This document shows, in pieces, positions 16,257 to 25,013 of a DNA stretch of 64,000 nt. Made by a program: the position numbers and the translations under genes. The notes under the pieces were generated by a model. It saw nothing but the letters and a program-made list of their open reading frames with translations, was not told where the DNA came from and did not search any database. Numbering within the stretch: the stretch's first letter is position 1; every line of letters starts with the position of its first letter. The stretch is taken from assembly GCF_052065355.1 (NCBI RefSeq), contig NZ_JBQHUF010000001.1, positions 463,878 to 527,877 of the forward strand, in the 5' to 3' direction. This stretch comes from Flavonifractor sp052065355 (GTDB taxonomy: Bacteria > Bacillota > Clostridia > Oscillospirales > Oscillospiraceae).

Positions 16257-17291
16257 TTGGATATCAAAAAGATCCTGGAGGAGCTGTGCGGATGCACAGC
16301 TCCCTCCGGGTTTGAGGGACCGGCAGCCCAGACGGCCTCCCGGCTGCTGGAGCCGCTGGTGGACGAAGTCAGTATTGACCGGATGGGGAATGTGATCGGT
16401 GTCCGCCGCTGTGGCCGTCCTGGGGCCAAAAAGCTGCTGCTGGACGCCCATCTGGACGAGATCGGCCTGCTGGTCACCGGCGTAGAAGACGGTTTCCTGC
16501 GCTTTCGCTCCATTGGCGGAGTGGACCCCCGGATGCTGCCCGGCCGAGAGCTATGGGTCCTGACCCAGCCACCCATGCCCGGTGTGGTGGCCTGTCAGCC
16601 GCCCCATCTCCACGATGGAGACGCGGAGAATAAGTCCATTCCTATTGCAGACCTGCGTATCGACGTAGGTCTGTCCCAGGAGCAGGCAGAGACCAGAATC
16701 CCTGTGGGTACTCCGGTGGTGTACCGGGGCAGCTGCTTTGCCCTGGGAGCAGAGCAGATGTGCGGCAAGGCCATGGACGACCGTTCCTGCTTTGCCGTCC
16801 TGCTGCGAGCTATGGAGCTGCTGGCGGATAAGCAGTTGGACGTGGACGTATATGTAATGGGCTCCACCCGGGAAGAGGTTTCCGGGGCAGGTGCCACGGT
16901 AGGTACCTGGTCGGTACAGCCTGACTGCTGCGTGGCGGTGGACGTGACCCATGGCCGCACCCCTGACGGGCCCGCAGATAAAACCTTTACCTTGGGCGGT
17001 GGTCCGGCCATCGGCGTGGGTCCCAATATGACGCGCTGGATGACCAAACGCATGCTGGACAAGGCAACGGAAAGGAAAATTCCCTACCAGCAGGAGGTTA
17101 TGTCCGGCCACACGGGCACCAACGGCTGGGAGATGCAGATCAGCCGGGAGGGCGTGGCCACTTCGGTGCTTTCTCTGCCGCTGAAGTATATGCATACCCC
17201 CATTGAGACTCTGTCGCTCAGCGATCTGGAGCAGACTGCCCAGCTGCTGGCAGCATTTACTGAGGATCTGGGAAAGGAGTGGCCGCTGTGA
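16257..17291 (+). CDS. M42-family metallopeptidase (first of three)
   Basis: A 344-residue peptidase of the M42 family (glutamyl/deblocking aminopeptidase, FrvX/YsdC-like), a cytoplasmic enzyme that trims short peptides as a large oligomer with two metal ions. Motifs: AHLDEIGLLV (metal His and Asp), GKAMDDRSCFAVLL (bridging Asp), STREEVSGAGA (catalytic Glu pair), and the C-terminal metal His in MHTPIETLSLSD. I choose TTG 16257, which has the AAGGAG site 11 nt upstream; the in-frame GTG 16245 overlaps that site. It overlaps the next gene at a GTGA junction. Confidence 0.88.
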   Translation: MDIKKILEELCGCTAPSGFEGPAAQTASRLLEPLVDEVSIDRMGNVIGVRRCGRPGAKKLLLDAHLDEIGLLVTGVEDGFLRFRSIGGVDPRMLPGRELWVLTQPPMPGVVACQPPHLHDGDAENKSIPIADLRIDVGLSQEQAETRIPVGTPVVYRGSCFALGAEQMCGKAMDDRSCFAVLLRAMELLADKQLDVDVYVMGSTREEVSGAGATVGTWSVQPDCCVAVDVTHGRTPDGPADKTFTLGGGPAIGVGPNMTRWMTKRMLDKATERKIPYQQEVMSGHTGTNGWEMQISREGVATSVLSLPLKYMHTPIETLSLSDLEQTAQLLAAFTEDLGKEWPL

Positions 17292-18313
17292 AAGACCTGG
17301 TCATGAGACTGAGCGCCCTCAGCGGCGTGTCCAGCTGGGAAGATGAGGTGCGGGACTTCCTGAATGCGGAGGCCGCACCCTATGCCCAGGAGATCCGTAC
17401 CGACGCGCTGGGCAATCTGATCGTGTTCAAGAAGGGTACAAAGGCGGCAGGAAACAAGCTGCTGCTATGTGCTCACATGGATGAAGTAGGCCTGATGATC
17501 CGCCATATCACGGATGACGGCTACCTGAAGTTCAGCACTGTAGGCTCTATTGACCGGCGGGTATTGCTGGGCAAGCCGGTGCTGGTGGGTCCTGACCGTC
17601 TTCCCGGTATCATTGGGCTGAAGGCCTACCATTTAGTGAGCCGGGACGAGGAAAAGAACGTTCCCAAGCTGGATGACTATTATATCGACATCGGCACCAA
17701 GAACAGGGAAGAAGCAGAAAAGCTGGTCAGCCTGGGGGATGTAGCAGTCTTTACCACCCAGCCCGAACTGTTTGGCGACGGTCTGCTGAAAGGCAAGGCT
17801 CTGGATGACCGGATCGGCTGTGCGGTACTGCTTTCCCTGTTAAAGGAAGAACTGCCTATGGACTGCACCTTCGTCTTTACCGCTCAAGAGGAGGTGGGTA
17901 CCCGGGGCGCTTTCGGCGCGGCCTTTTCCGTAACGCCGGAGCTGGCCCTGGTGGTGGAAGGCACCACCGCCGCCGACCTGCCGGACAGCGCACCTCATCA
18001 GAAGGTGTGCGCCTTGGGCAAGGGCGCGGTACTCACCTTTATGGATCGCGGCTCCATTGCGGATCGCGGCCTGTTTGAGCGACTCCGGGCCCTGGCAGAG
18101 GAAAAGCACATTCCCTGGCAGCTCAAGCAATTTGTGTCCGGTTCCAACGACGCCTCCGCCATCCAGCGCACCAAGGCCGGCGTCCGTACCGCGGTGCTCT
18201 CCGCACCGGTGCGCTATATCCACGCACCTGCCAGCCTGGCCTGTGTCAGCGATCTGGATGCGGTGCTGGCTCTGGCAAGAGCGCTGATCCACGATGTGGC
18301 CAAGGAGGTTTAA
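17288..18313 (+). CDS. M42-family metallopeptidase (second of three)
   Basis: A 341-residue paralogue of its neighbours. It has AHMDEVGLMI, GKALDDRIGCAVLL, TAQEEVGTRGA and the C-terminal YIHAPASLACVSD segment, so the M42 metal site appears complete. It starts at GTG 17288, 8 nt after AAAGGAG and overlapping the previous stop (GTGA), which implies translational coupling. The divergence between the three copies suggests different peptide specificities rather than recent duplication. Confidence 0.88.
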   Translation: MKDLVMRLSALSGVSSWEDEVRDFLNAEAAPYAQEIRTDALGNLIVFKKGTKAAGNKLLLCAHMDEVGLMIRHITDDGYLKFSTVGSIDRRVLLGKPVLVGPDRLPGIIGLKAYHLVSRDEEKNVPKLDDYYIDIGTKNREEAEKLVSLGDVAVFTTQPELFGDGLLKGKALDDRIGCAVLLSLLKEELPMDCTFVFTAQEEVGTRGAFGAAFSVTPELALVVEGTTAADLPDSAPHQKVCALGKGAVLTFMDRGSIADRGLFERLRALAEEKHIPWQLKQFVSGSNDASAIQRTKAGVRTAVLSAPVRYIHAPASLACVSDLDAVLALARALIHDVAKEV

Positions 18314-18316
18314 GAA

Positions 18317-19312
18317 ATGGATATTTTAGCGACAATGCAGGCGCTGAATGCCTGTCATGGGCCCTCGGGCAACGAGAGCCAGGTGGCTCAGGCTATCGAA
18401 AAACTGGCAGCTCCCTTTGTAGACGAAATCACTACCGATACCCTTGGTAACCTGATCTGCCATAAGAAGGGAAGCGGCAAAAAGGTCATGTTTGCCGCCC
18501 ACATGGATTCCATCGGTTTTATCGTCACCCATATTGACGAAAAGGGTTTTTTGCGCTTTGGTCGTATTGGTGGCCTGTCTGCGCATGAAGTGCTGGGTAC
18601 TCCTATCCGATTCAAGAATGGGGTGCGGGGTGTGGTAGCCTGTCCGGGCAAGACCGACCCCAAGGAGATGAAGCTGGATGACCTCTACCTGGATATCGGT
18701 GCCAGGGACGAGGCGGAGGCCAAGTCCATGGTGCAGGTGGGGGATACCGCTGTCTATGATACCACAGCCTTTGTGAGCGGCTCCCGGATCGTGTCCCCTT
18801 ATCTGGATGACCGCATCGCCTGCGTGGTGTTGCTGATGGCGATGGAACAGCTGAAGGAGACGGAAAACGATCTCTACTTTGTCTTTACCGTTCAGGAGGA
18901 GGTGGGCATCCGGGGCGCCCGCACGGCTGCCTACGGCATTGATCCGGACTACGGCATCGCCGTGGACGTCACCGATTCTGACGATATCCCTGACGCTCCT
19001 CACGAGTGTTCCAGCGTAGCAGGGAAGGGTGCCGCCATCAAGGTGATGGACAGTTCCGTCATCTGCCACCCGTCAGTGGTAGCCAAGCTGGAGGCCCTGG
19101 CCAAAGAGCAAGGGATCGCCGCCCAGAAGGATATCCTGAAAGCTGGCGGCACCGATGCCGGAGCCATCCACCAGACTCGGGCGGGCGTTTATACCGGCGG
19201 TATCTCCATTCCCACCCGGTATATCCACACCCCTCAGGAAATGGCTGACCTGGATGACATCAAGGCCTGTGCCGACCTGACGGCGGCCTTTGCCCAGGCC
19301 AAGCTGGATTAA
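18317..19312 (+). CDS. M42-family metallopeptidase (third of three)
   Basis: A 331-residue M42 peptidase beginning 4 bp after the second copy, with an AAGGAGG site inside that copy's end. Metal and catalytic motifs are present: AHMDSIGFIV, SPYLDDRIACVVLL, TVQEEVGIRGA and YIHTPQEMADLDD. In copies one and two AHxD is followed by Glu; here it is Ser, a possible specificity change. The three genes form a peptide-degradation cassette downstream of murD. Confidence 0.88.
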   Translation: MDILATMQALNACHGPSGNESQVAQAIEKLAAPFVDEITTDTLGNLICHKKGSGKKVMFAAHMDSIGFIVTHIDEKGFLRFGRIGGLSAHEVLGTPIRFKNGVRGVVACPGKTDPKEMKLDDLYLDIGARDEAEAKSMVQVGDTAVYDTTAFVSGSRIVSPYLDDRIACVVLLMAMEQLKETENDLYFVFTVQEEVGIRGARTAAYGIDPDYGIAVDVTDSDDIPDAPHECSSVAGKGAAIKVMDSSVICHPSVVAKLEALAKEQGIAAQKDILKAGGTDAGAIHQTRAGVYTGGISIPTRYIHTPQEMADLDDIKACADLTAAFAQAKLD

Positions 19313-19345
19313 GAAATATAGAGATATCAGGAAGGTTAAAGGAAT

Positions 19346-20599
19346 ATGTCTTTACAGATAAGTGATAAAGTGAAAGCCCTGGCTGCTCAGGCCCAGGCTA
19401 ATATCCGTCCTCAATTTGACCGTATCGATGCCATCGCGGAGGAGAATACTGCCAAAGTGCTGGCCGCCTTCCAGAAGCACCGGGTATCTGAGGCACACTT
19501 TGCAGGAACCACTGGTTATGGCTATGACGATCTGGGGCGGGACACCCTGGACCTGATCTTTGCAGATCTGTTCCATACAGAGGACGCACTGGTGCGGGTA
19601 CAGTTCGTCAACGGCACCCATGCCATCTCTTGCGCCCTGTTTGGAGCACTGAAGCCGGGGGATGTTCTGGTATCCGCTGTGGGTGCTCCCTACGACACCA
19701 TGCTGGGGGTCATCGGCGTAGTGGACAAGGGTCCTGGCTCTCTGAAAAGCTACGGAATCGAGTATAGACAAGTAGATCTGGTTGACAATGCTCCCGACCC
19801 TGTGGGATTGGCGGAGGCGGTAAAGGATCCCCGAGTAAAGGCCGTGCTGATCCAGCGCTCCCGCGGCTATGCCACCCGGGACTCTCTGTCCGTGGCCAAG
19901 ATCGGAGAACTGGCCAAGGTGGTCAAGGACAACAATCCCAATGCAGCGGTGCTGGTCGACAACTGCTACGGTGAATTTGTGGAGACCGTCGAACCCACCC
20001 AGGTGGGTGCCGATCTGGTGGTGGGCTCTCTCATTAAGAACCCCGGCGGCGGTCTGGCCCCTACAGGAGGCTACATCGCTGGGCGGCATGATCTGGTAGA
20101 AGGCGCGGCCATGCGGCTCACCACCCCCGGCATCGGCAAAGAGTGCGGCTCCACCTTTGGCAGCAATCGCAGTCTCTATCAAGGCCTTTTCCTTGCCCCC
20201 CATACCACCGCTCAGGCGGTGAAAACAGCTGTTTTTGCCGCCCGCATGATGGAGCTGCTTGGCTATCAGGTGGACCCGGCCTCTGACGCGGTGCGCCACG
20301 ACATTATCCAGATGATCCATTTTGGCGATCCCGAGCCTTTGAAAAAATTCTGCAAGGGTATCCAGTTCGGCGCTCCGGTGGACTCCTATGTGACCCCGGA
20401 GCCTTGGGATATGCCGGGCTACGACTGTCCCGTCATCATGGCAGCAGGTGCCTTTATTCAGGGTGCCTCCATTGAACTGTCCTGTGACGCCCCCATGCGG
20501 GAGCCTTACACCGCCTATTTCCAGGGTGGTCTGACCTATGAGAGCGGCAAGGCAGGGATCATGCTGGCGGTGGAGGAACTGCTGCGCGCCCAGGCATAA
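19346..20599 (+). CDS. Methionine gamma-lyase-family PLP enzyme (aluminium-resistance type)
   Basis: A 417-residue fold-type I PLP protein of the Met_gamma_lyase family often annotated as aluminium resistance protein. The PLP-binding lysine is expected in VGSLIKNPGGG, with VDNCYGEF supplying the ring-stacking and Asp contacts, and GTHAISCALFGAL binding phosphate. The substrate is not established for this family. It follows the M42 genes by 33 bp and may use the amino acids they release. Start ATG 19346 has only a weak GGAAGG site. Confidence 0.85.
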   Translation: MSLQISDKVKALAAQAQANIRPQFDRIDAIAEENTAKVLAAFQKHRVSEAHFAGTTGYGYDDLGRDTLDLIFADLFHTEDALVRVQFVNGTHAISCALFGALKPGDVLVSAVGAPYDTMLGVIGVVDKGPGSLKSYGIEYRQVDLVDNAPDPVGLAEAVKDPRVKAVLIQRSRGYATRDSLSVAKIGELAKVVKDNNPNAAVLVDNCYGEFVETVEPTQVGADLVVGSLIKNPGGGLAPTGGYIAGRHDLVEGAAMRLTTPGIGKECGSTFGSNRSLYQGLFLAPHTTAQAVKTAVFAARMMELLGYQVDPASDAVRHDIIQMIHFGDPEPLKKFCKGIQFGAPVDSYVTPEPWDMPGYDCPVIMAAGAFIQGASIELSCDAPMREPYTAYFQGGLTYESGKAGIMLAVEELLRAQA

Positions 20600-20641
20600 G
20601 GGCAAGCAGGTATTGCATAGCCTCCCATAGGAGGTGAGGCT

Positions 20642-21334
20642 ATGACCAGACCCAGGTACCGTCCCTGGCTTCGTATGCCGCAAGTAAAGCACCGAGGTTC
20701 GGCTGTTCGGCGAAGCAGGGGATTGCTGTTGTCGGCCCTTCTGGGTGTAGGGCTGGCTTTGCTGGCCATCGCCGCCCTTGACAATGCTCTGCGGCCGGTG
20801 GTTACCACTCTGGCCCAGGCAAAGACAGAAAATGTAGTTATCGGCATCATCAATGATGCAGTGATGGAGACCCTGTCGGCGGAGGCTGTAGCTTATCAAG
20901 ACCTGGTGAGTCTAGAGCGGGATAGCAACGGACAGGTAACCCTTCTCTCCACGAATTCTGCCAAGATGAACGCCCTGCGCAACCAGATCCTGCAGACTGT
21001 ACTGGCGAAAGTGGATTCCCTGAACAGCGAGGATCTGGGGATTCCCCTGGGCAGCATAACGGGACTGTCCACCGCCTCCGATTGGGGACCGGATCTGCCA
21101 GTGCAGGTTCTGGCAGCTGCCACACCCACGGCGGAATTTCGAAACGTGTTTACCTCGGAAGGGATCAACCAGACCCTGCACCAAGTCATGCTGGACGTAC
21201 AGGTTGACATCACCCTCCTTATACCTGGCGGAAAGACGGAGACCCAGGTGAGCGCAGAGGTATGCGTGGCGGAGACTTTACTGCTTGGACAGGTACCTGA
21301 CACCTATCTGGAGATGCCTTCGGTTGGCTCGTAA
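20642..21334 (+). CDS. yunB: Sporulation protein YunB
   Basis: A 230-residue protein with a basic N-terminus, one membrane helix (residues ~27-47, GLLLSALLGVGLALLAI) and an extracytoplasmic domain containing VVIGIINDAVMETL, LGIPLGSITG and INQTLHQVMLDVQVDI. These match YunB, a mother-cell protein made under sigma-E control and needed for normal sporulation in B. subtilis. Start ATG 20642 follows GGAGGTGAGG. I could not find a clear sigma-E promoter in the 42-bp gap. Confidence 0.85.
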   Translation: MTRPRYRPWLRMPQVKHRGSAVRRSRGLLLSALLGVGLALLAIAALDNALRPVVTTLAQAKTENVVIGIINDAVMETLSAEAVAYQDLVSLERDSNGQVTLLSTNSAKMNALRNQILQTVLAKVDSLNSEDLGIPLGSITGLSTASDWGPDLPVQVLAAATPTAEFRNVFTSEGINQTLHQVMLDVQVDITLLIPGGKTETQVSAEVCVAETLLLGQVPDTYLEMPSVGS

Positions 21335-21417
21335 GAAAATCGCAAGAAATTTACAAGGGAAGGCACAGATACCGCCCTTTTCTTTCTGCTACAATGAGGG
21401 AAAAGGGGGAATGTACA

Positions 21418-22110
21418 ATGGATACACTGCTGTGGTATTGGGAAATCACTCTGGACTATATTGCGGAAATGCTGCCCTGCATGGTGATCGGAGGGGCCGT
21501 ATTTTTGATCCTGCTGCCCGCCCGCCAAAGAAAGCTGCATGAAAACCATCTGAGCAGCGGTAAGATCCGTGAGACGGCCCTGTTCCTCTTTGTGATGTTC
21601 TGTACAGGCCTAGCGTCCCTCACCGTATTTCCCTCAGGTTTCTGGACTATGCGTCACTGGCAGGATGCGTTCTCCGGCTCGGGGGTGCTGTGGCCGTTCA
21701 TTCCGCTGTCCCAGTCTGTTTCCAATATCCAATGGATGCCGACCCTGTTTCGGACAGACATCACTCTTGGTGAGTGGGGGCTTTATATGATGATGGCCAA
21801 CGCCCTCATTTTCCTGCCAATGGGCTTTTTCCCGAACCTGCTGTGGCGCCGTCCCAAATGGTGGAAAGGCCTGCTGGTGGGTTTTTGCAGTTCCTTTTCC
21901 ATAGAGTTTCTGCAGCTATTTGCTGGCCGGTCTACCGATGTTGACGATTTGATCCTGAATAGTTCAGGTGCCTTCCTGGGCGGGCTGTTGGCCCTGCTTC
22001 TGGGTAAAATGGTGCCAAATTTGACCCGAAAATTCCAAGTGGAGGTCCGCTATGGACGAGAAACAGGAGATTCAAAACCTGCGCCGGGAACTGGAGCAGG
22101 CCAATTATGA
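21418..22110 (+). CDS. VanZ-family membrane protein
   Basis: A 230-residue membrane protein with about five helices and the VanZ signature: NALIFLPMGFF, FCSSFSIEFLQLFAGRSTDV, then DDLILNSSGAFLGGL. VanZ proteins confer low teicoplanin resistance in some hosts, but the housekeeping role of most members is unknown. I choose ATG 21418, 7 nt after AAAGGGGGA. The C-terminus overlaps ligA by 59 bp, an unusually long overlap for this window. Confidence 0.83.
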   Translation: MDTLLWYWEITLDYIAEMLPCMVIGGAVFLILLPARQRKLHENHLSSGKIRETALFLFVMFCTGLASLTVFPSGFWTMRHWQDAFSGSGVLWPFIPLSQSVSNIQWMPTLFRTDITLGEWGLYMMMANALIFLPMGFFPNLLWRRPKWWKGLLVGFCSSFSIEFLQLFAGRSTDVDDLILNSSGAFLGGLLALLLGKMVPNLTRKFQVEVRYGRETGDSKPAPGTGAGQL

Positions 22111-24031
22111 GTACTATGTGCTGGATAATCCCAGCATGTCCGACTACGACTTTGACCATAAGCTCCGCCGCCTGGAGGAGCTAGAGGCCAAATATCCGGA
22201 GCTGGTGACGCCTGATTCGCCTACCCAGCGGGTGGGCGGCAAGGTAGCCGATGGTTTTTCTGAGGTTCACCACCGGGTCCCCCTGGAGAGTCTTCAGGAT
22301 GTATTCTCCTTTGAAGAGCTGAGTGACTTCGACCAACGGGTACGTGAGACCCTAGCGGCTGGTGTGGAGTACGATGTGGAGCCTAAGGTGGACGGACTTT
22401 CTGTGGCTCTGGAATATGAAAACGGATTGTTTATCCGAGGTGCTACTCGGGGTGATGGACAGGTAGGAGAGGACGTAACGGAAAACCTCAAGACCATTCC
22501 TTCCATCCCGCTGCGTCTGCCGGAGGCTTTGCCATCCCTCATTGTTCGCGGCGAGGTATTCATGCCCAAAAAAATCTTCGAACAGCTTAACGCCGACCGG
22601 GAACTGAAGGGGGAAGCTCTCTTTGCCAATCCCCGCAACGCTGCCGCCGGTTCCCTGCGGCAGCTGGACCCCAAGATCGCCGCTTCTCGCAAACTGGATA
22701 TCCGAGTGTTCAATATTCAGTGGGCGGAGGGAAAAACCTTTACCACTCATACAGAAACCCTGAAGTACTTGCAGGAGCAGCGCTTTAAAGTGATTCCACA
22801 TTACAGTTGTTCCACGATTCAGGAGGCTGCGGAGCGCATCGCCGCCATGGGGGACAGCCGGGAGGAATTTCCCTTTGATATTGACGGCACAGTCGTAAAG
22901 GTAAATAACCTTGCAGAACGTGAGGTTCTCGGCTCCACCGCCAAATTTCCCCGTTGGGCGGCGGCCTACAAGTACCCACCCGAGCAGAAGGAGAGCGTAG
23001 TAGAAGACATTGTGGTTCAGGTAGGCAGGACCGGCGTTCTCACGCCCAAAGCGGTTGTAAAGGCTGTTCGCCTTGCAGGAACAACTGTCACCAACGCCAC
23101 GCTTCATAATCAGGATTTCATCACCGAGAAGGATATCCGCATTGGTGATACGGTGCTGGTACAGAAGGCGGGGGAGATCATCCCAGAGATCGTATCTGTT
23201 CTGAAGGAGAAGCGCCCGGAGGGCACGGTACCTTACCATCTGCCCGACCACTGCCCGGTATGCGGCGCTCCGGTGGCCCGTGACGAGGACGGAGCACATA
23301 TCCGCTGCACCGGCGCCGAGTGTCCTGCTCAGCGACTGCGGCACATCGTCCACTTTGCCAGCCGGGATGCCATGGACATTGAGGGCCTAGGACCTGCTGT
23401 GGTAGAGAGCCTGGTGGGTGCCGGGCTGGTAAAGGGTCCCGGAGACCTGTACCAGCTGCATGCCGGAGACGTAGAACTTCTGGAGCGGATGGGCAAAAAG
23501 AGCGCGGAGAATCTGATGACCGCCATCGAGAAATCCAAGTCCGCCGGTCTGGGCCGTCTGCTGTTTGCCTTCGGCATCCGGCAGGTGGGTCAAAAGGCAG
23601 GCAAGGTACTGGCTGCCCGATTCGGTACCCTGGATGCCCTGATGACCGCCACAGAAGAGGATCTGACCGCTGTGCCTGATATCGGCGGCATCACGGCAAA
23701 AAGTCTGTTGGACTGGTTTGCCAATGACCAGAGCCAGCATCTCATCCGAACCCTTCGGGAGGCCGGGGTATCTTTTGACAGTACTGAGGCTCCGGTTGGG
23801 GACAGGCTGGCAGGCAAGACCTTCGTTCTCACCGGCACACTGCCTACAATGGACCGGAAAGAAGCCGCCGCCCTTATTGAAGCTCAGGGCGGCAAGGTCT
23901 CTGGTTCGGTCTCCAAAAAGACCAGCTATGTAGTGGCAGGTGAGGCCGCTGGCTCCAAGCTGAAAAAGGCCAATGACTTGGGCATTCCTGTATTGACAGA
24001 GGATGAGCTGATGAAGCTGCTCTCCGAATAA
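22052..24031 (+). CDS. ligA: NAD-dependent DNA ligase
   Basis: A 659-residue LigA. Order of domains: Ia NAD-binding (start YEYYVLDNPSMSDYDFD), adenylation with K112 in EPKVDGLSVAL, OB fold, a Cys4 zinc finger (CPVCGAPVAR ... CTGAECPAQ), helix-hairpin-helix repeats, and a C-terminal BRCT domain (LAGKTFVLTGTLPTMDR). It seals nicks in replication and repair using NAD. Start ATG 22052 follows GTGGAGG inside the vanZ-like gene. A strong terminator shared with the convergent XRE gene follows. Confidence 0.97.
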   Translation: MDEKQEIQNLRRELEQANYEYYVLDNPSMSDYDFDHKLRRLEELEAKYPELVTPDSPTQRVGGKVADGFSEVHHRVPLESLQDVFSFEELSDFDQRVRETLAAGVEYDVEPKVDGLSVALEYENGLFIRGATRGDGQVGEDVTENLKTIPSIPLRLPEALPSLIVRGEVFMPKKIFEQLNADRELKGEALFANPRNAAAGSLRQLDPKIAASRKLDIRVFNIQWAEGKTFTTHTETLKYLQEQRFKVIPHYSCSTIQEAAERIAAMGDSREEFPFDIDGTVVKVNNLAEREVLGSTAKFPRWAAAYKYPPEQKESVVEDIVVQVGRTGVLTPKAVVKAVRLAGTTVTNATLHNQDFITEKDIRIGDTVLVQKAGEIIPEIVSVLKEKRPEGTVPYHLPDHCPVCGAPVARDEDGAHIRCTGAECPAQRLRHIVHFASRDAMDIEGLGPAVVESLVGAGLVKGPGDLYQLHAGDVELLERMGKKSAENLMTAIEKSKSAGLGRLLFAFGIRQVGQKAGKVLAARFGTLDALMTATEEDLTAVPDIGGITAKSLLDWFANDQSQHLIRTLREAGVSFDSTEAPVGDRLAGKTFVLTGTLPTMDRKEAAALIEAQGGKVSGSVSKKTSYVVAGEAAGSKLKKANDLGIPVLTEDELMKLLSE

Positions 24032-24071
24032 AAACAGCCCCGGAAGCAAATGCTTCCGGGGCTGTTTTTTA
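24030..24071. terminator. Bidirectional terminator between ligA and the XRE regulator
   Basis: The stem AAAACAGCCCCGGAAGCA / TGCTTCCGGGGCTGTTTT with an AA loop and T-runs on both strands. Confidence 0.93.
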
Positions 24072-24662
24072 GAATTTTAGTTTATGTTTTTGCAGTCCGT
24101 GCCTGGTGCAGTATAAATAGAGCATACCATCCCGTCGGCTGGCAGGGATACGCACCGCTGGTTCCTGTTCGGGATAAAGCCGGATGAGCAGCACCCGGTC
24201 GTCCTGAACATAAGCGGCAAAGCGCAAAAAGTGGTCCTTTTGCATAGGATGATCCCAGGAAATGTAGTAGTCCAGGTCCATTTCTTCCACTTTCACGTTT
24301 AACTGTTCTGGTTCGGCAGCAGGGGAGAGCGGCTCCAATTTTCGGCCGCAGCAGAAGATACCACAGTCGCCTGTACTTGTCAGCAGATTCCCACACACGG
24401 GGCAGACATAAAAACGGACCTTGGCCATATTGCCCGGGTCCGGACGGTTAGCACTCAGTTCTCCCTGAAGCAGCTTGAGCAGGTCTGCTCCTAATAAATC
24501 GGCCAATCCCTCCCACAGAGCGGGATCCGGGCAGCCCTGCCCGCACTCCCATTTGGAAACGGTCTTATGGCTGACGTGGAGCCCGTCGGCCAGCTGCTTT
24601 TGGGTCAACGCTCGTTCCCGACGCAGCTGCCGGATAGACGCCCCTATTTTCATATAGTCCAT
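24069..24662 (-). CDS. XRE regulator fused to a desulfoferrodoxin-like module
   Basis: A 197-residue protein with three parts. Residues 1-65 are a Cro/C1-type helix-turn-helix (LRRERALTQKQLADGLHVSH). Residues 85-107 match the desulforedoxin iron knuckle (C87-P-V-C90, then C104-C105-G). Residues ~120-195 resemble the superoxide-reductase domain: DHPMQKDHF (H138, H144) and YCTRHGL (C185, H188). The first iron-ligand His of true superoxide reductases, expected near residue 121, appears to be replaced by Leu. I infer an iron-based redox or oxygen sensor. Start ATG 24662 follows GAGGTG. It is divergent from the ferredoxin/NapH/ArsR operon. Confidence 0.82.
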   Translation of the reverse strand: MDYMKIGASIRQLRRERALTQKQLADGLHVSHKTVSKWECGQGCPDPALWEGLADLLGADLLKLLQGELSANRPDPGNMAKVRFYVCPVCGNLLTSTGDCGIFCCGRKLEPLSPAAEPEQLNVKVEEMDLDYYISWDHPMQKDHFLRFAAYVQDDRVLLIRLYPEQEPAVRIPASRRDGMLYLYCTRHGLQKHKLKF

Positions 24663-24680
24663 GTCGTTCACCTCGTTCCT

Positions 24681-24709
24681 ATTATAGAAGGATCTTAAAA
24701 AAACCGCAA
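24681..24709 (-). promoter_or_regulatory. Promoter of the XRE-desulfoferrodoxin gene
   Basis: On the minus strand TTGCGG (24704-24709), 17 bp, TATAAT (24681-24686). Confidence 0.72.
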
Positions 24710-24738
24710 TCCACGCAGCGGAGACCGACAAAAAAGGC

Positions 24739-24791
24739 TTGCAAACCATATTCTATTTTGATATATTAGTAATTGCTTAATTACTTAATTA
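24739..24791 (+). promoter_or_regulatory. Promoter and dyad operator of the ferredoxin-arsR operon
   Basis: TTGCAA (24739-24744), 17 bp, TATATT (24762-24767). Directly downstream, 24770-24791 is an imperfect 22-bp dyad with TAATT/AATTA outer arms and a TAATTA centre. A dyad over the start region is where an ArsR repressor would block transcription, and this operon encodes one. Confidence 0.7.
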
Positions 24792-24806
24792 TTGGAGGAT
24801 CCATCT

Positions 24807-25013
24807 ATGTCATCCAAGCGCTTTGCTCTGGTAGATCCAGCTTACTGTGTGGCCTGCGGCTGTTGTGTGAAGGTCTGTCCTATGTCTGCCATCGCCGTGT
24901 GGCGGGGTGTAACGGCTCAAGTGGATTGCGTTCGTTGCGTGGGCTGCGGAAAATGCGTGAAAGAGTGTCCGGCGGGCACTATTTCTCTGATGGAGCGGGA
25001 GGAGCAGGCATGA
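24807..25013 (+). CDS. Two-cluster 4Fe-4S ferredoxin
   Basis: A 68-residue ferredoxin with two CxxCxxCxxxCP motifs (CVACGCCVKVCP and CVRCVGCGKCVKECP), hence two [4Fe-4S] clusters and a soluble electron-carrier role. Start ATG 24807 is 8 nt after GGAGGA. Its stop overlaps the next start (ATGA). It is first in a three-gene operon with a membrane iron-sulfur protein and an ArsR regulator. Confidence 0.9.
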   Translation: MSSKRFALVDPAYCVACGCCVKVCPMSAIAVWRGVTAQVDCVRCVGCGKCVKECPAGTISLMEREEQA

